Assembly: GCA_020636375.1 (NCBI GenBank)
Contig: JACJXZ010000009.1
Location: 248,001-312,000, forward strand
Source of the DNA: Lewinellaceae bacterium
GTDB taxonomy: Bacteria > Bacteroidota > Bacteroidia > Chitinophagales > Saprospiraceae
Reading direction: 5' to 3'
Length of the DNA stretch: 64,000 nucleotides
Positions 44,374 through 53,771 of this stretch are shown here, piece after piece (the first letter of the stretch is position 1; every line of letters begins with the position of its first letter). The notes under the pieces were generated by a model. It was not told the DNA's origin, did not search any database, and saw nothing but the letters and a program-made list of their open reading frames with translations. Both the position numbers and the translations under genes were made by a program.

Positions 44374-47300
44374 CACCGGTTCACGATCAGCCGCCGGGAG
44401 GCCGTCTCCTGCGGCGCGGCCAGACGGACCAGGTAGAGGCCGTTGGCGTAGTGGTTCTCTTCCAGCGTCACCTGCAGGGTGGTTTGCCCCGGTTCCACGG
44501 GCGCCGTCCAGGCCTGCCGCCCCAGCTTGTCGTAGATGGTGAGTTGGGCACCGCTTGTCAACCCTTCCACCCGGATATTCAGCTCATGCGTGGCCGGGTT
44601 GGGGAAAATCTCCAGCCGGATGCCGGCGGCCGTTTCGCCGGCCGGCGCTCCCGGGAAGCCACGTTGGTTGCCGCCGCCGCACTGCACCGTGCCGGCATTG
44701 ATGGCGGCAATGAGGGCCTGTAGCTGGGCGATGATGTAATCCGCCTCATCCGCCGGAATATTGCCGCCGCTCTGGTACTGCACATAGCTGATCAGGTTGT
44801 TCAGGTAACTGATTGCCGTGCTGCTGCTTCCGCTGCCGCAAAGGGCACCGATCGAAAGGTCCAGCCGCCGGGTCAGCGCTCCTTCTACCCGGGGGTCCAG
44901 GCTTAACCCTTCGATGTAGTCCGACAAGTCGGTGGCCACCTCATCGAAATAGACCAGCGGGTCGCAGGCGTCGCCGATGCCGTCGGCGTCGACGTCGTAC
45001 TGGCCGGGGTTGGCGTCGGCGGGGCAGTTGTCCACGTCGCCGCAGAGGCCATCGCCGTCGAGGTCGTTGTTGGCGTCGAAGGGGCAGGGGTCGTCGGCGT
45101 CGCAGAGGTTGTCGTTGTCGGCGTCGGGGCAGGCCGTGATTTCCAGGCAACCGGAAAACTCCGAGGTGTTGCCCGCCGCGTCCGTGGCAGTGGCCACCAC
45201 CCGGGTGCCCGGGGTGAAGGCACCGCTGAGTGTCCAGTTCCCGCCGGGATCAGCTGTCGCGTTGCCGAGATAGGTTTTGCCCTGGCATCGGGCGCCGGGG
45301 CAAGGCGCGTCGTCATGCGCGAAAACCTCGACGAAATCTCCGGGGTTGGACGTTCCACTGACCTCCAGTCCGGTGGCTGTGGAAACGACGGGCGCGGTTT
45401 TGCCCTGATTGAAGGCGCTGATGCTGATCCCCGAAGAAGTATTGCAATACATCGTGTTTTGGGTGAAGCGGTTGAAGGAACCCGGGCCCGTCAGGGCAAT
45501 ACCGTCCCTGAAACTATACGCTATGGTGTTCCTTTCGACCAGGGCTCGGTTCACGCCCTGCAGGCTAACGCCCCACCAGGAGTTGCCCAGGTCGACGCCG
45601 CTCGGATCAGTGCCGATGTAGTTGCCCTGAATGGTAATATTCTGAGTGCCCTGGCAGCAGGAGAAAATGGCCGTCCTGCTTTCGGTGATGATGTTGGGCT
45701 TGGCGTCCGACCCGATGATCATATCGTGGCGGAAGCCCCAGATTTCAATGGCGTCGCCCGGGGTGAAGTTGCGCAGGTGCAGGCCGTAGACTTCGAGGTA
45801 GTTGGCGTTGAGTTCCAGGCCGTCGTCGTCAGACAAGCCGCCATCCACGTTTATGCCGTCGATGATGATGTCGCCGAGGGAATAGCCCGGCTGGGTCGTG
45901 CCGTCGATAGTGGTATAATTATCAATAATGGCCGGCAGTTTGGTGGCCGGGGAGATGATGAAGGGCGGTGTCCCGCCGATGTTGAAGGAGATGAGGTCGG
46001 CACCGGGGTTGCTGTTGGCGCAGTTGATGGCTTCCCGGAGGGAGCCCGGGCCGCTGTCGTTGGTATTGGTGACGACGGTGGAGCAGCTGACAACCTCCTC
46101 CTCAGTAGCGAAGCTCTCTTCTGTGCAGCCAGGAGCATCCCCGTTGTTGTTGTAGGGCGTGATGCGCACGTAGATCGTTGCGCCGTAGGGCAACGTACCA
46201 GGGCTGGCCGAAGTTTGAGCGCCCACATCTACGTTATTGAGAATATCGCTGCCACCTGGGGTAGTGCCTACGGAGATTCGGTAGCCGGTAGCGCCGGCGG
46301 CGGCCGTCCAGGCCAGGCTGGCATCCACCGGCACGTCCACTGCGCTGTTGGCGGGGCTGGTCAGGTTAGAACAGGCGGGGAGGGGCGAGGGGCCATTCAG
46401 GGCTACGAAAATGGCGCCGTTTTCGATGAAATAAATATCCAGGTCGCCGTCGCCGTCGTAATCGGAGAGATAGGAGTAGCTGCCGGGAATGAACTGGTTG
46501 GGATCGGCACTGGAAAAATTGCCGTTGCCGTCATTGAGGAAGTACTGCATGGGCAGGGTATTCCAACTGGTGCCGTCATAGCGGTTGGGGCTGATGACGT
46601 CCAGGTCGCCGTCGCTGTCCAGGTCGCCGGTATATGTCCGGCCCCGGTAGGCATCCAGCGGGGTAGGGTTGGCCAGGGTCCAGGGCAGGGTGTTGTTGTC
46701 CTGGTGTACGTCCAGCCCCGGGTTGCCGGACAGGATATCCACAATCCCATCTCCATTGTAGTCAAAGGCGCCCAGGATGTAGCGGGCTGCCGGATTGGCC
46801 TCATTGGTGTTCAGGCTGAACCCTCCGGCGCCGTCGTTGACGAAAATCCGGAAATACGGAGCTGAATTAAAAGCGGTATTGGATGTGTAGAGCAGGTCTA
46901 TGTCGCCGTCGTTATCTGCATCGGCGGGCATCAGGGAGCTTCCGAAGACCCCGGTGGAGATCGTCTGCTGGGGCTGGAAGGTGCCGTCGCCGTTGTTGAT
47001 CAGCAAACTGATGGTATTGGCGGAAAGGGAGGCGTTTCCGGCAAAGGCCAGCAGGTCGAGGTCGCCGTCCAGGTCCACGTCGGCATACAGGACGCCATTG
47101 CAGTAATTGGTGACCGGATAGAAGGCCGGGCTGCCCAGGGTGCCGGTGCCGTCATTTAAACGGACATGAATCTGGGACGGGACATTGTGCATGACGAGCA
47201 GGTCGGGATAGCCATCGTTGTTGAGGTCTGGCGCCGCGCTCATTGCCGAATGGGAGGCGGAATTGGAATAGGTGGCCGGCGCTGCGAAGGTGCCGTCAGG

Positions 47301-49064
47301 GTTGCGGAGGTATACGAGGATATTGGTGCTGGCGCCGTAGGCAGCGTGGTAGCGGTGGAGCAGGTCCTGCCGGCCGTCCCGGTTGAGGTCCAGGGCGAGG
47401 AACTGGTAGCTGTAGGCGTAGGCCGCCGCCGGCAGCACGATCCCGGTGTTGACGATATTGCCGAAGTAAGGCACCGTCGGGTTGGTCGCTGGCGCCTGCC
47501 GGATCCAGCTGAAGGCGGGGGCGGGGTCGCCATTGGAAAACTGCACCGTATTGCGGGCGACGATGTGCAGCAGTTCTCCGGGGTGGAAGGGTTCATTCGC
47601 TGTGAAGGTTACCAGGTTGCCGCTGGCGGAATAGGCGCCGGCCCGGAAGCCTGTTTCTTCCCCCCAGATCCGGAGGGAGGAGGCGTTGAGGGAGGCGCTG
47701 TTTATGGGGGCGTTGTATTGGATTTGGATTTGATTGATATTTAGGCAATTAAGTGCTGGGGGATTGGAGGAGGAGCACGGGCCGCAATCGTTGGGGCAGG
47801 ATTGACAGTCTTCGCTGGGGTCGCAGGTGCCGTCATTATTACAGGAAGTAATATGGACATTTACTATTGTGGGGCTACTCTGACAGCCTGAATTTGGGCT
47901 GAAAAGGTTTCGATCACGAACTTCAATTACATAATCCCCTGCATTTGAAAGTGTGCCCTGGTCAACGAGTGTATTTAAATCAATGGTAGGGGCAAAATCT
48001 TCGAACAATAAATTATTTGAACAATCAAATATCTTCCATCGCGCAAAGTTTCCGGTGTTTGTACCGGTTTGAGGATCAAGAAAAGCATATAGAATGTCTA
48101 AAGGTTCATCGGTTGTATATTCAAGATAATTCACGGATAAGCCGTTGCTGTTGTTTAGCCTTACGTCAGGTTGGCCTGGGATATGGCATAAGTTGTTCCT
48201 GCAATTAAACAGAACATCAATCATTTTTGCTTTTTGACAGGTACTAAGCTCCAATGCATTATCTCCATTATCAGTAGACATTAAATTATAGGAATCATCA
48301 TCTCCGGGCCCGTCTTCAGCCGTATCCATTATTCCATCTTGTTCCATACAAGGGCCATCGCCGAAAAATGGATCACCCGCTTGTGAATCACTTTGAAAAG
48401 TGTGGTATAATCCCAAAAAATGCCCCAGTTCGTGAGCTAATATTTTATTGTTCTCATTGGCATCAAAAACGTCGTAATGTAAAAAAATGGCATCAATAAT
48501 GTCGTTTGGTGTATCTGTTACCCCTAAAATCCCATTTCTGAGTTCACATTCTGTGATAATTTCACCGTTTGGTCCTTCTGTCGTCACCAGGTTTTGCAAA
48601 TTACTCAAATTGCATATGAAAATATTAATTACGTTATCTACGAAATTCTCATGGGACTCTGCTTCGCCCCAGTCATTGTCGTCATAATAAGGACATCCGG
48701 GGCTTCCATCCTTAAAATCATATAAATCATCGGAAATGATCTCATTCGGGGACGATGGTATCTGATAAAAATAAAACGGCAATCCCTGGTCATCGAAAAT
48801 CTGGTTTGTAATATCCAGTTTGGGTTGTATTTGCATTTCATCCAAAGGGCTCTCTCTGTTTACATTATTGATCATGTGAAAAATGACCGGAATTCTTAAT
48901 TTTCCTGCATACGGTTCTGAATAGTTTGCTGGAATGCAATCATTCTCGCAGGGTACATAAGGAGGTCTTGAATAGGTCTGATCTTGCAGTGAACAAGGAT
49001 CTTGACCATTTAAAAATTGGAGGCTTCCAAATAGTAAAACTACGAACCCATAAACCTTCTTCAT
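44373..49064 (-). CDS. Very large T9SS cargo: M43-type metalloprotease with FG-GAP, beta-helix and thrombospondin type 3 regions
   Basis: 1563 residues from the ATG at 49064 (MKKVYGFVVLLFGSLQFLNG). The peptidase-like domain (~60-300) has the zinc motif HELGHFLGLYH (His 211, Glu 212, His 215, His 221) and a Met-turn SYNLMS, the cytophagalysin/pappalysin pattern. A Cys-rich DPSEDCQSCPNDCGPC segment (~410) is followed by FG-GAP/VCBS blades (~550-930), a fibronectin-like stretch, a right-handed beta-helix region (NTNDSGPGSLREAINCANSN; ~1040-1270), thrombospondin type 3 calcium repeats (DADNDNLCDADDPCPFDANN; ~1340-1400) and a sorting domain (IFPNPATHELNIRVEG). DNA for the first ~440 residues is clearly AT-richer than the rest. 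Likely a secreted protease with adhesive parts. Confidence 0.85.
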   Translation of the reverse strand: MKKVYGFVVLLFGSLQFLNGQDPCSLQDQTYSRPPYVPCENDCIPANYSEPYAGKLRIPVIFHMINNVNRESPLDEMQIQPKLDITNQIFDDQGLPFYFYQIPSSPNEIISDDLYDFKDGSPGCPYYDDNDWGEAESHENFVDNVINIFICNLSNLQNLVTTEGPNGEIITECELRNGILGVTDTPNDIIDAIFLHYDVFDANENNKILAHELGHFLGLYHTFQSDSQAGDPFFGDGPCMEQDGIMDTAEDGPGDDDSYNLMSTDNGDNALELSTCQKAKMIDVLFNCRNNLCHIPGQPDVRLNNSNGLSVNYLEYTTDEPLDILYAFLDPQTGTNTGNFARWKIFDCSNNLLFEDFAPTIDLNTLVDQGTLSNAGDYVIEVRDRNLFSPNSGCQSSPTIVNVHITSCNNDGTCDPSEDCQSCPNDCGPCSSSNPPALNCLNINQIQIQYNAPINSASLNASSLRIWGEETGFRAGAYSASGNLVTFTANEPFHPGELLHIVARNTVQFSNGDPAPAFSWIRQAPATNPTVPYFGNIVNTGIVLPAAAYAYSYQFLALDLNRDGRQDLLHRYHAAYGASTNILVYLRNPDGTFAAPATYSNSASHSAMSAAPDLNNDGYPDLLVMHNVPSQIHVRLNDGTGTLGSPAFYPVTNYCNGVLYADVDLDGDLDLLAFAGNASLSANTISLLINNGDGTFQPQQTISTGVFGSSLMPADADNDGDIDLLYTSNTAFNSAPYFRIFVNDGAGGFSLNTNEANPAARYILGAFDYNGDGIVDILSGNPGLDVHQDNNTLPWTLANPTPLDAYRGRTYTGDLDSDGDLDVISPNRYDGTSWNTLPMQYFLNDGNGNFSSADPNQFIPGSYSYLSDYDGDGDLDIYFIENGAIFVALNGPSPLPACSNLTSPANSAVDVPVDASLAWTAAAGATGYRISVGTTPGGSDILNNVDVGAQTSASPGTLPYGATIYVRITPYNNNGDAPGCTEESFATEEEVVSCSTVVTNTNDSGPGSLREAINCANSNPGADLISFNIGGTPPFIISPATKLPAIIDNYTTIDGTTQPGYSLGDIIIDGINVDGGLSDDDGLELNANYLEVYGLHLRNFTPGDAIEIWGFRHDMIIGSDAKPNIITESRTAIFSCCQGTQNITIQGNYIGTDPSGVDLGNSWWGVSLQGVNRALVERNTIAYSFRDGIALTGPGSFNRFTQNTMYCNTSSGISISAFNQGKTAPVVSTATGLEVSGTSNPGDFVEVFAHDDAPCPGARCQGKTYLGNATADPGGNWTLSGAFTPGTRVVATATDAAGNTSEFSGCLEITACPDADNDNLCDADDPCPFDANNDLDGDGLCGDVDNCPADANPGQYDVDADGIGDACDPLVYFDEVATDLSDYIEGLSLDPRVEGALTRRLDLSIGALCGSGSSSTAISYLNNLISYVQYQSGGNIPADEADYIIAQLQALIAAINAGTVQCGGGNQRGFPGAPAGETAAGIRLEIFPNPATHELNIRVEGLTSGAQLTIYDKLGRQAWTAPVEPGQTTLQVTLEENHYANGLYLVRLAAPQETASRRLIVNR

Positions 49065-49590
49065 AACCAATCATTTGAGATTAACTAAACAGCGCCTTTC
49101 CCCTGCCAGCAGGGCATAAAACAGAAAGAAAGCGCCAAACCTTCGCGGGCCCGTCTGGCCAGACGGGTAAAAGTTTCGAGCCTTGGTGCTTTCGTGGCTA
49201 TACCCCAGGCTCCCAAGGCTTCCTAAAAGCTTCCGGGATCAAAAAACAAGAAGCGATTCCGGTTTTTTTGGGCGAGATGACACCTTTTTCGTTCCTCAAA
49301 AGATGTCACCTCGCCCAAAGCGAGAATTGCTGAAAAACAAGGCATACAACAGGAATACATCCCATAAAAAAAAGAAAAATATCCATGCCCTCCGCCCCCT
49401 TTCGAACCAATAGGGGCTGAACCCGCACGAAGCCCCCTTCTTCGCCAATGAAGCCCGCAAAAAGGGTAGTTTCCCGGCCAAAACAGCCGGAAAACCGGGG
49501 TTTTTAGCTCCAAAAACGACCTACCCGGCAGGGCACCCGGAAACCATTTTGGAGATTTGATGTAATTTTAGCTCAAATCCCTGGCACGAC
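49065..49590. other. Divergent intergenic region with two palindromes
   Basis: No gene was found in these 526 bp. CCCGTCTGGCCAGACGGG at 49150-49167 is a perfect 18-bp palindrome. GGGCGAGATGACACC... at 49270-49288 pairs with 49298-49316 (two G-T-compatible mismatches) around a short loop, with a T7 run just before it. Neither is a standard terminator. TAATTTTA at 49563-49570 is a near-consensus -7 word for the sensor gene at 49591. Confidence 0.5.
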
Positions 49591-52500
49591 ATGACGCCTT
49601 TATTCAAACCCTCATCCTGCCTGCTCCTCTTCTTGTGGGCACTGCTCTTCCCCCTGGCCCTGCCCGCCCAGTACCACCTCACCAAAACCTATATGGTGCA
49701 GGACGGCCTGCCCATGACCGAGGTGGGCCGCACCTTCATCAGCCGGGCCGGCTATCTCTACCTGATGACCACCACCGGGCACCGGCTCGTCTACGACGGC
49801 TTCCGCTTTCGGGAATTCGGCAAGGGGGAAGTGGCATCCAACTCTACCGATAACCAGAGCATACTGGAAGACCAGTACGGGGTGTGGATGCTGAACGGCG
49901 GCAACCTGTACCGGTACGTAGCGCAGGAGGAGGTGAAGGTGGCGTATCCGCCCTTCAAAACCTGGTTCCTGGATGAAGGCAACGACCGCATCGTTTTGAT
50001 GGACGGGGAAAACCGGTTGCTGGTTTTTAATCCGGAAAGCCGGCAGTTCGAACCGGATGCTGTACTGACGGCCAGGAGGGCGGCTTACGGCAGGGATACC
50101 TATTACTATAGAGGCATTTCCAAATTCGGGAAATACTGGGAACTGGTGATGGAATCCAGCCAAGGGGAATTGGCGGTTTATGAATGGGAAGAAGGGAAAA
50201 AAGGAAAGAGGAGGATGGCCTTTGCCGAAGGACTTGTATTATTTTACCCCCTCAGCGCTGAAGTCCACCTGCTTGGCTTTCCGGAGAAAGGCAAGGGAAC
50301 CCAAAACAGGGAGTACTATGTTTCCCGGGCCGGCGGGATGACGCCCCTGGAGGGCATGGATTGGAAAGAAAGGCGCCGGCAGTTTGTCGGTTATGGTTTT
50401 TCCGCTGTTCAGGGAAGGGTACTGCTGCATGGCACCCCCCCGCCTGAAATAGCTCAGTCCGACGAGGAGACGGAAATCTGGGAGGTGGACGCTTCTGGCC
50501 GGTCGGTTTTTCTGGCTCGATTTTCATTACCGGCAGCTCTGGGTGTGCCGATCTCACAACCCGACGCCGCCGGCAACTTCTGGCTGCCCTCCCAGGGCGG
50601 GCTGGTGAAGGTTTTTCCGGCCTTTCTGGGCTGCTTCCAGAGCAACCCCAACATGGCGAGCGGGCTGCATGCCATCAGCGAAGATGCGGCGGGCGACATC
50701 TGGTTCGGCTTCTACCGGCATGGGTTTTCCAAATTCGACGGAGATAAGATCATCCCGGTCCCGCCCTCTTCTATCCCCTTTCCCCACATCATGCCCGGAA
50801 GCTGGCGGGACGAACAGGGGTGGATGTATTTTTTCAACGAAAGGGGATATGGCTTTTTCAAAACCAACGGGCGGGATTGGGAGGGCATAACCAAATACAA
50901 GAGTGGAGAGAATGAACTGACCGGTGGGTATTTCCTGCCAGTGTCCAACGGCCAACGGCTGGCGCTGGGGTTGTACCGCAACCTCGGCCTCGGGTTGATG
51001 GACTACCCCTTTGAGCCGGGGAAACCGATGCACTACGTCGATTCCGCTAAGGGCATGGAATTGATCAACGTGCTCACCATCGCGGAAGACCGCGCCGGGC
51101 GGATCTGGTTCGGCCGGGCTTCCCAGGGCCTCGGCGTTTACGACCCTAAGCTGGATACCGCCGTCACCTGGCTGATCAGCGACAAGGGCAGATTCGGCGC
51201 CATCAGCTCTCAGGTGGATACCCGGGGCAATCTATGGCTGGGAACCAGGCAGGGGCTCGCCGTCCTGCCCGCACCCCACGAGCTGGACTTCCTGCAGCAG
51301 AATGCCAATGACTACATCCAACTCCTGAACCTGCCCGAAGCCGGGCCCGAAATGGTCATCTTCCTCAAAGAACACCAGGGCTACCTTTGCTTCGGCAACA
51401 ATATCGGCTTCGGGTTGCTGGACCTGGGCAGCTATTACGACAACCCCGGAAACCCCAGAGTTCACTTCTTCAATACGGCCGATTACCTGCCCGGCGGCTC
51501 TTCCGAGCAGAATGCCGTGCTGGTGGACCGCAAGGGCAACATCTGGATGGGCAACGACCAGGGCGCCATCCGCCTGGCCCTGGACCGGCTGGTGCTGGAC
51601 ACCGGCGCCATTCGCCTCGACTCCCTCTTCTTCCTTCACGGCAGGAACGAACGCTCCGAAGCTTCCGACGGCCTGCTGAAACTGCCCCGCGGCCAGCGCG
51701 GCCTCTCTTTCTTCTGGAGTTCCACCTTCGACGGGCAACTGCTGCCAAATCGCTGGCTGAGCTACCGCCTCATCCTGGCCAGCGGCGATACGCTGCAACA
51801 AAGCGATTACCTGCTGAAGCAGGAAGTCAGCCTCGGCTACGTCCCTCCCGGCGAACACCGGCTGGAGTTCACGCTTTACAAGGACAACCAGAAAATGGAA
51901 CACCGATCCATTCGCCTTTTCATCCCCAAAAACCTGGAAGATACCTGGTGGTTCTGGGCACTGATCAGCGCCTTCCTGGTCTTTGCCGTGAGCGCCATCC
52001 TCTGGCTGCGCTACACCCAAAAGCGCCAGCAGCAACGCTACGAGCTGGCTGCCGAAAGGCTGAAACGCGAAAAGGAAGCCCTCCAGATACAGGCCATCAC
52101 CAGTTCCCTGAACCCGCACTTCCTGAACAATACCCTGCACTGGGTGCAGGCCAAGGTGCGCAGGGACGAGGTCGCCAGCTCCATCATCGACAAGCTGGCG
52201 GAAAACATCCGTACCGTTTTTCAGAGAAGCCGGAACCGGGAAGCCTTCCACAGCCTCTTCGATGAGATGGAAATGGTGCGCAACTACCTGTCCATCCAGC
52301 ACCGGCGATTTAACGGCCGGTATCAGTTCACATTACCCAGTGAAGAAGAGGTGATGCTTTACCGCCACATCATGCTGCCGCTGATGCAGATTCTGATCCA
52401 TGCAGAAAATGCTGTGGAACACGGCCTGCGCAACCGCAAGGGCAGTTCTTTTCTCCGGATCACCCTGAAGGATGAAGGGCCGTATCTGAAGATCGTCGTT

Positions 52501-52755
52501 GAAGACGACGGCATCGGCTACTCCAACGCCAGAAAGAAAAACATCGGAGGCACCCGGCAGGGCGAGCGGATGCTCAACAGCCTCCATGATATTTTTAATC
52601 CCCGGAACGTGAGAAAAATCATCAGCAACATTGAAGATAATATCTACCTTGACCAGGACAGCGGAGAGGGGTATGGTACGCGCATTAGTATTCTCATTCC
52701 CAAACGATTCAATTATGAACTTGAAACCGATAGAGGTAGTGGTAGTAGAAGATGA
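49591..52755 (+). CDS. Sensor histidine kinase with beta-propeller sensor (LytS/YehU-type His_kinase domain)
   Basis: 1054 residues. The signal peptide ends PLALPAQ. A periplasmic two-component-propeller region (~30-700; DGLPMTEVGRTFISRAGYLY, DAAGNFWLPSQGGLVKVFP, DRAGRIWFGRASQGLGVYD) and a Y_Y_Y-like domain (~700-780) are followed by one transmembrane helix (~787-808). The cytoplasmic His_kinase domain has His 843 in SLNPHFLNNTLHW, and an HATPase region VVEDDGIGYSNARKKN. The end overlaps the LytTR regulator gene by 41 bp, implying coupled translation. The ligand is unknown. Confidence 0.88.
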   Translation: MTPLFKPSSCLLLFLWALLFPLALPAQYHLTKTYMVQDGLPMTEVGRTFISRAGYLYLMTTTGHRLVYDGFRFREFGKGEVASNSTDNQSILEDQYGVWMLNGGNLYRYVAQEEVKVAYPPFKTWFLDEGNDRIVLMDGENRLLVFNPESRQFEPDAVLTARRAAYGRDTYYYRGISKFGKYWELVMESSQGELAVYEWEEGKKGKRRMAFAEGLVLFYPLSAEVHLLGFPEKGKGTQNREYYVSRAGGMTPLEGMDWKERRRQFVGYGFSAVQGRVLLHGTPPPEIAQSDEETEIWEVDASGRSVFLARFSLPAALGVPISQPDAAGNFWLPSQGGLVKVFPAFLGCFQSNPNMASGLHAISEDAAGDIWFGFYRHGFSKFDGDKIIPVPPSSIPFPHIMPGSWRDEQGWMYFFNERGYGFFKTNGRDWEGITKYKSGENELTGGYFLPVSNGQRLALGLYRNLGLGLMDYPFEPGKPMHYVDSAKGMELINVLTIAEDRAGRIWFGRASQGLGVYDPKLDTAVTWLISDKGRFGAISSQVDTRGNLWLGTRQGLAVLPAPHELDFLQQNANDYIQLLNLPEAGPEMVIFLKEHQGYLCFGNNIGFGLLDLGSYYDNPGNPRVHFFNTADYLPGGSSEQNAVLVDRKGNIWMGNDQGAIRLALDRLVLDTGAIRLDSLFFLHGRNERSEASDGLLKLPRGQRGLSFFWSSTFDGQLLPNRWLSYRLILASGDTLQQSDYLLKQEVSLGYVPPGEHRLEFTLYKDNQKMEHRSIRLFIPKNLEDTWWFWALISAFLVFAVSAILWLRYTQKRQQQRYELAAERLKREKEALQIQAITSSLNPHFLNNTLHWVQAKVRRDEVASSIIDKLAENIRTVFQRSRNREAFHSLFDEMEMVRNYLSIQHRRFNGRYQFTLPSEEEVMLYRHIMLPLMQILIHAENAVEHGLRNRKGSSFLRITLKDEGPYLKIVVEDDGIGYSNARKKNIGGTRQGERMLNSLHDIFNPRNVRKIISNIEDNIYLDQDSGEGYGTRISILIPKRFNYELETDRGSGSRR

Positions 52756-53467
52756 ACCCCTGGTACTCGAAGAGCTGGTCAGGGGCCTGGAAGAAGACCC
52801 ATTGATCAACGTCTGCGGGCAGGCTGAAGATGTGGACAGCGCCTACGAGCTGGTGGTCAGCCACGAGCCGGACGCCATTTTTCTGGACATCAAACTGATC
52901 GGCGGTACGGGGTTTGACTTGCTGCGCCGCCTGAAAACGGAAGGCCGGGTGCTGCCGCCCGTCGTCCTGAATACCGGACATGAACGGTTCGAATATGCCC
53001 TGACTGCCTTTAACGAATTCCACGACGTCGTCATCCACATTCTCCAGAAACCTTTTTTCAAAAACTGGGAAAAAAAGCGCCGGGAGTGCCTCAAAGCCGT
53101 GGCCGCCCGCAAGGAGAACCGGGCCGAGACCAAACTGCTGGCCGCCCTGGGCATTTTTTCCGTCCGGAACAAAAACCACACTTTTTTCGTGACCTTCGAC
53201 GAAATCCAGTACCTGGAGGTGGGGGGCAGCGGCACCGTGCACGTCATCGTCAAAGACGGGCGGAAGCTCCACCTGAACCGCACCCTGACCAGCCTGCTCC
53301 AGGAATTGCCGCCCTACATCCTGCAGGTCAGCCGCTACAATGCCGTCAATATCCAGTGCATCTCCTACATCGACCACGAAAAACACGAGCTTTTCCTGAA
53401 GGGCCGGAAAAAAGGGCTGCCCATCGGGGAAGGGTATTACTCCAATTTGCTGGAGCTGCTGAAGTGA
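52715..53467 (+). CDS. LytTR-family response regulator
   Basis: 250 residues from 52715; this start lies inside the kinase gene and places MNLKPIEVVVVEDEPLVLEE at the N-terminus as in receivers. The phosphoacceptor is Asp 58 (DAIFLDIKLIGGTGFDLL), with Lys in ILQKPF. The C-terminal LytTR DNA-binding domain (~145-248) is FFVTFDEIQYLEVGGSGTVH, then LQVSRYNAVNIQCI. It is the partner of the upstream kinase. Targets are unknown; the permease gene 305 bp downstream is a candidate. Confidence 0.9.
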   Translation: MNLKPIEVVVVEDEPLVLEELVRGLEEDPLINVCGQAEDVDSAYELVVSHEPDAIFLDIKLIGGTGFDLLRRLKTEGRVLPPVVLNTGHERFEYALTAFNEFHDVVIHILQKPFFKNWEKKRRECLKAVAARKENRAETKLLAALGIFSVRNKNHTFFVTFDEIQYLEVGGSGTVHVIVKDGRKLHLNRTLTSLLQELPPYILQVSRYNAVNIQCISYIDHEKHELFLKGRKKGLPIGEGYYSNLLELLK

Positions 53468-53557
53468 TCGTGCCGCGATCATCCTGATCGCAAGGCCACC
53501 TACCCTGTATGTAGCGCCTTTCTCCCAAAACAACCGGTATTCTTTGTATCTTTATCC

Positions 53558-53659
53558 GGCTCCCCGTCTAAGGTTGGACAGCAGAAAGCAGAAGGCCGAG
53601 CGGAGTCGAGGTCAAGCGTGTGCAGGAGGCATGGAGTGCCCGTCCTTTGACGGGGAACC
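53558..53659. repeat. 102-bp palindromic element, copy B
   Basis: Its length equals copy A (19642-19743). Left arm 53558-53580 and right arm 53637-53659 pair at about 18 of 23 positions. The core 53581-53636 matches copy A at 50 of 56. It lies in the 304-bp gap between the regulator and the permease; translated in frame with the permease it gives an artificial N-terminal extension. Confidence 0.75.
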
Positions 53660-53771
53660 CTTTATCCAACTCCGCCCATCCTCCGGCTTTGACAGGTTTT
53701 TACCAGGCCAGATGCCGGCAGCCACGCCCCAACAAACAACAAACAACGAACAACACCTCACCCACCTCACC

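Noticed and set aside
49270..49316. Rho-independent terminator
   Set aside because: The T run precedes the stem rather than following it, and the flanking genes are divergent, so no transcript needs to end there.
53544..53771. 76-residue N-terminal extension of the permease
   Set aside because: It is the translation of the 102-bp palindromic element and lacks a membrane or signal feature; MLHNYLTAILRHIRR at 53772 is the normal start for the family.
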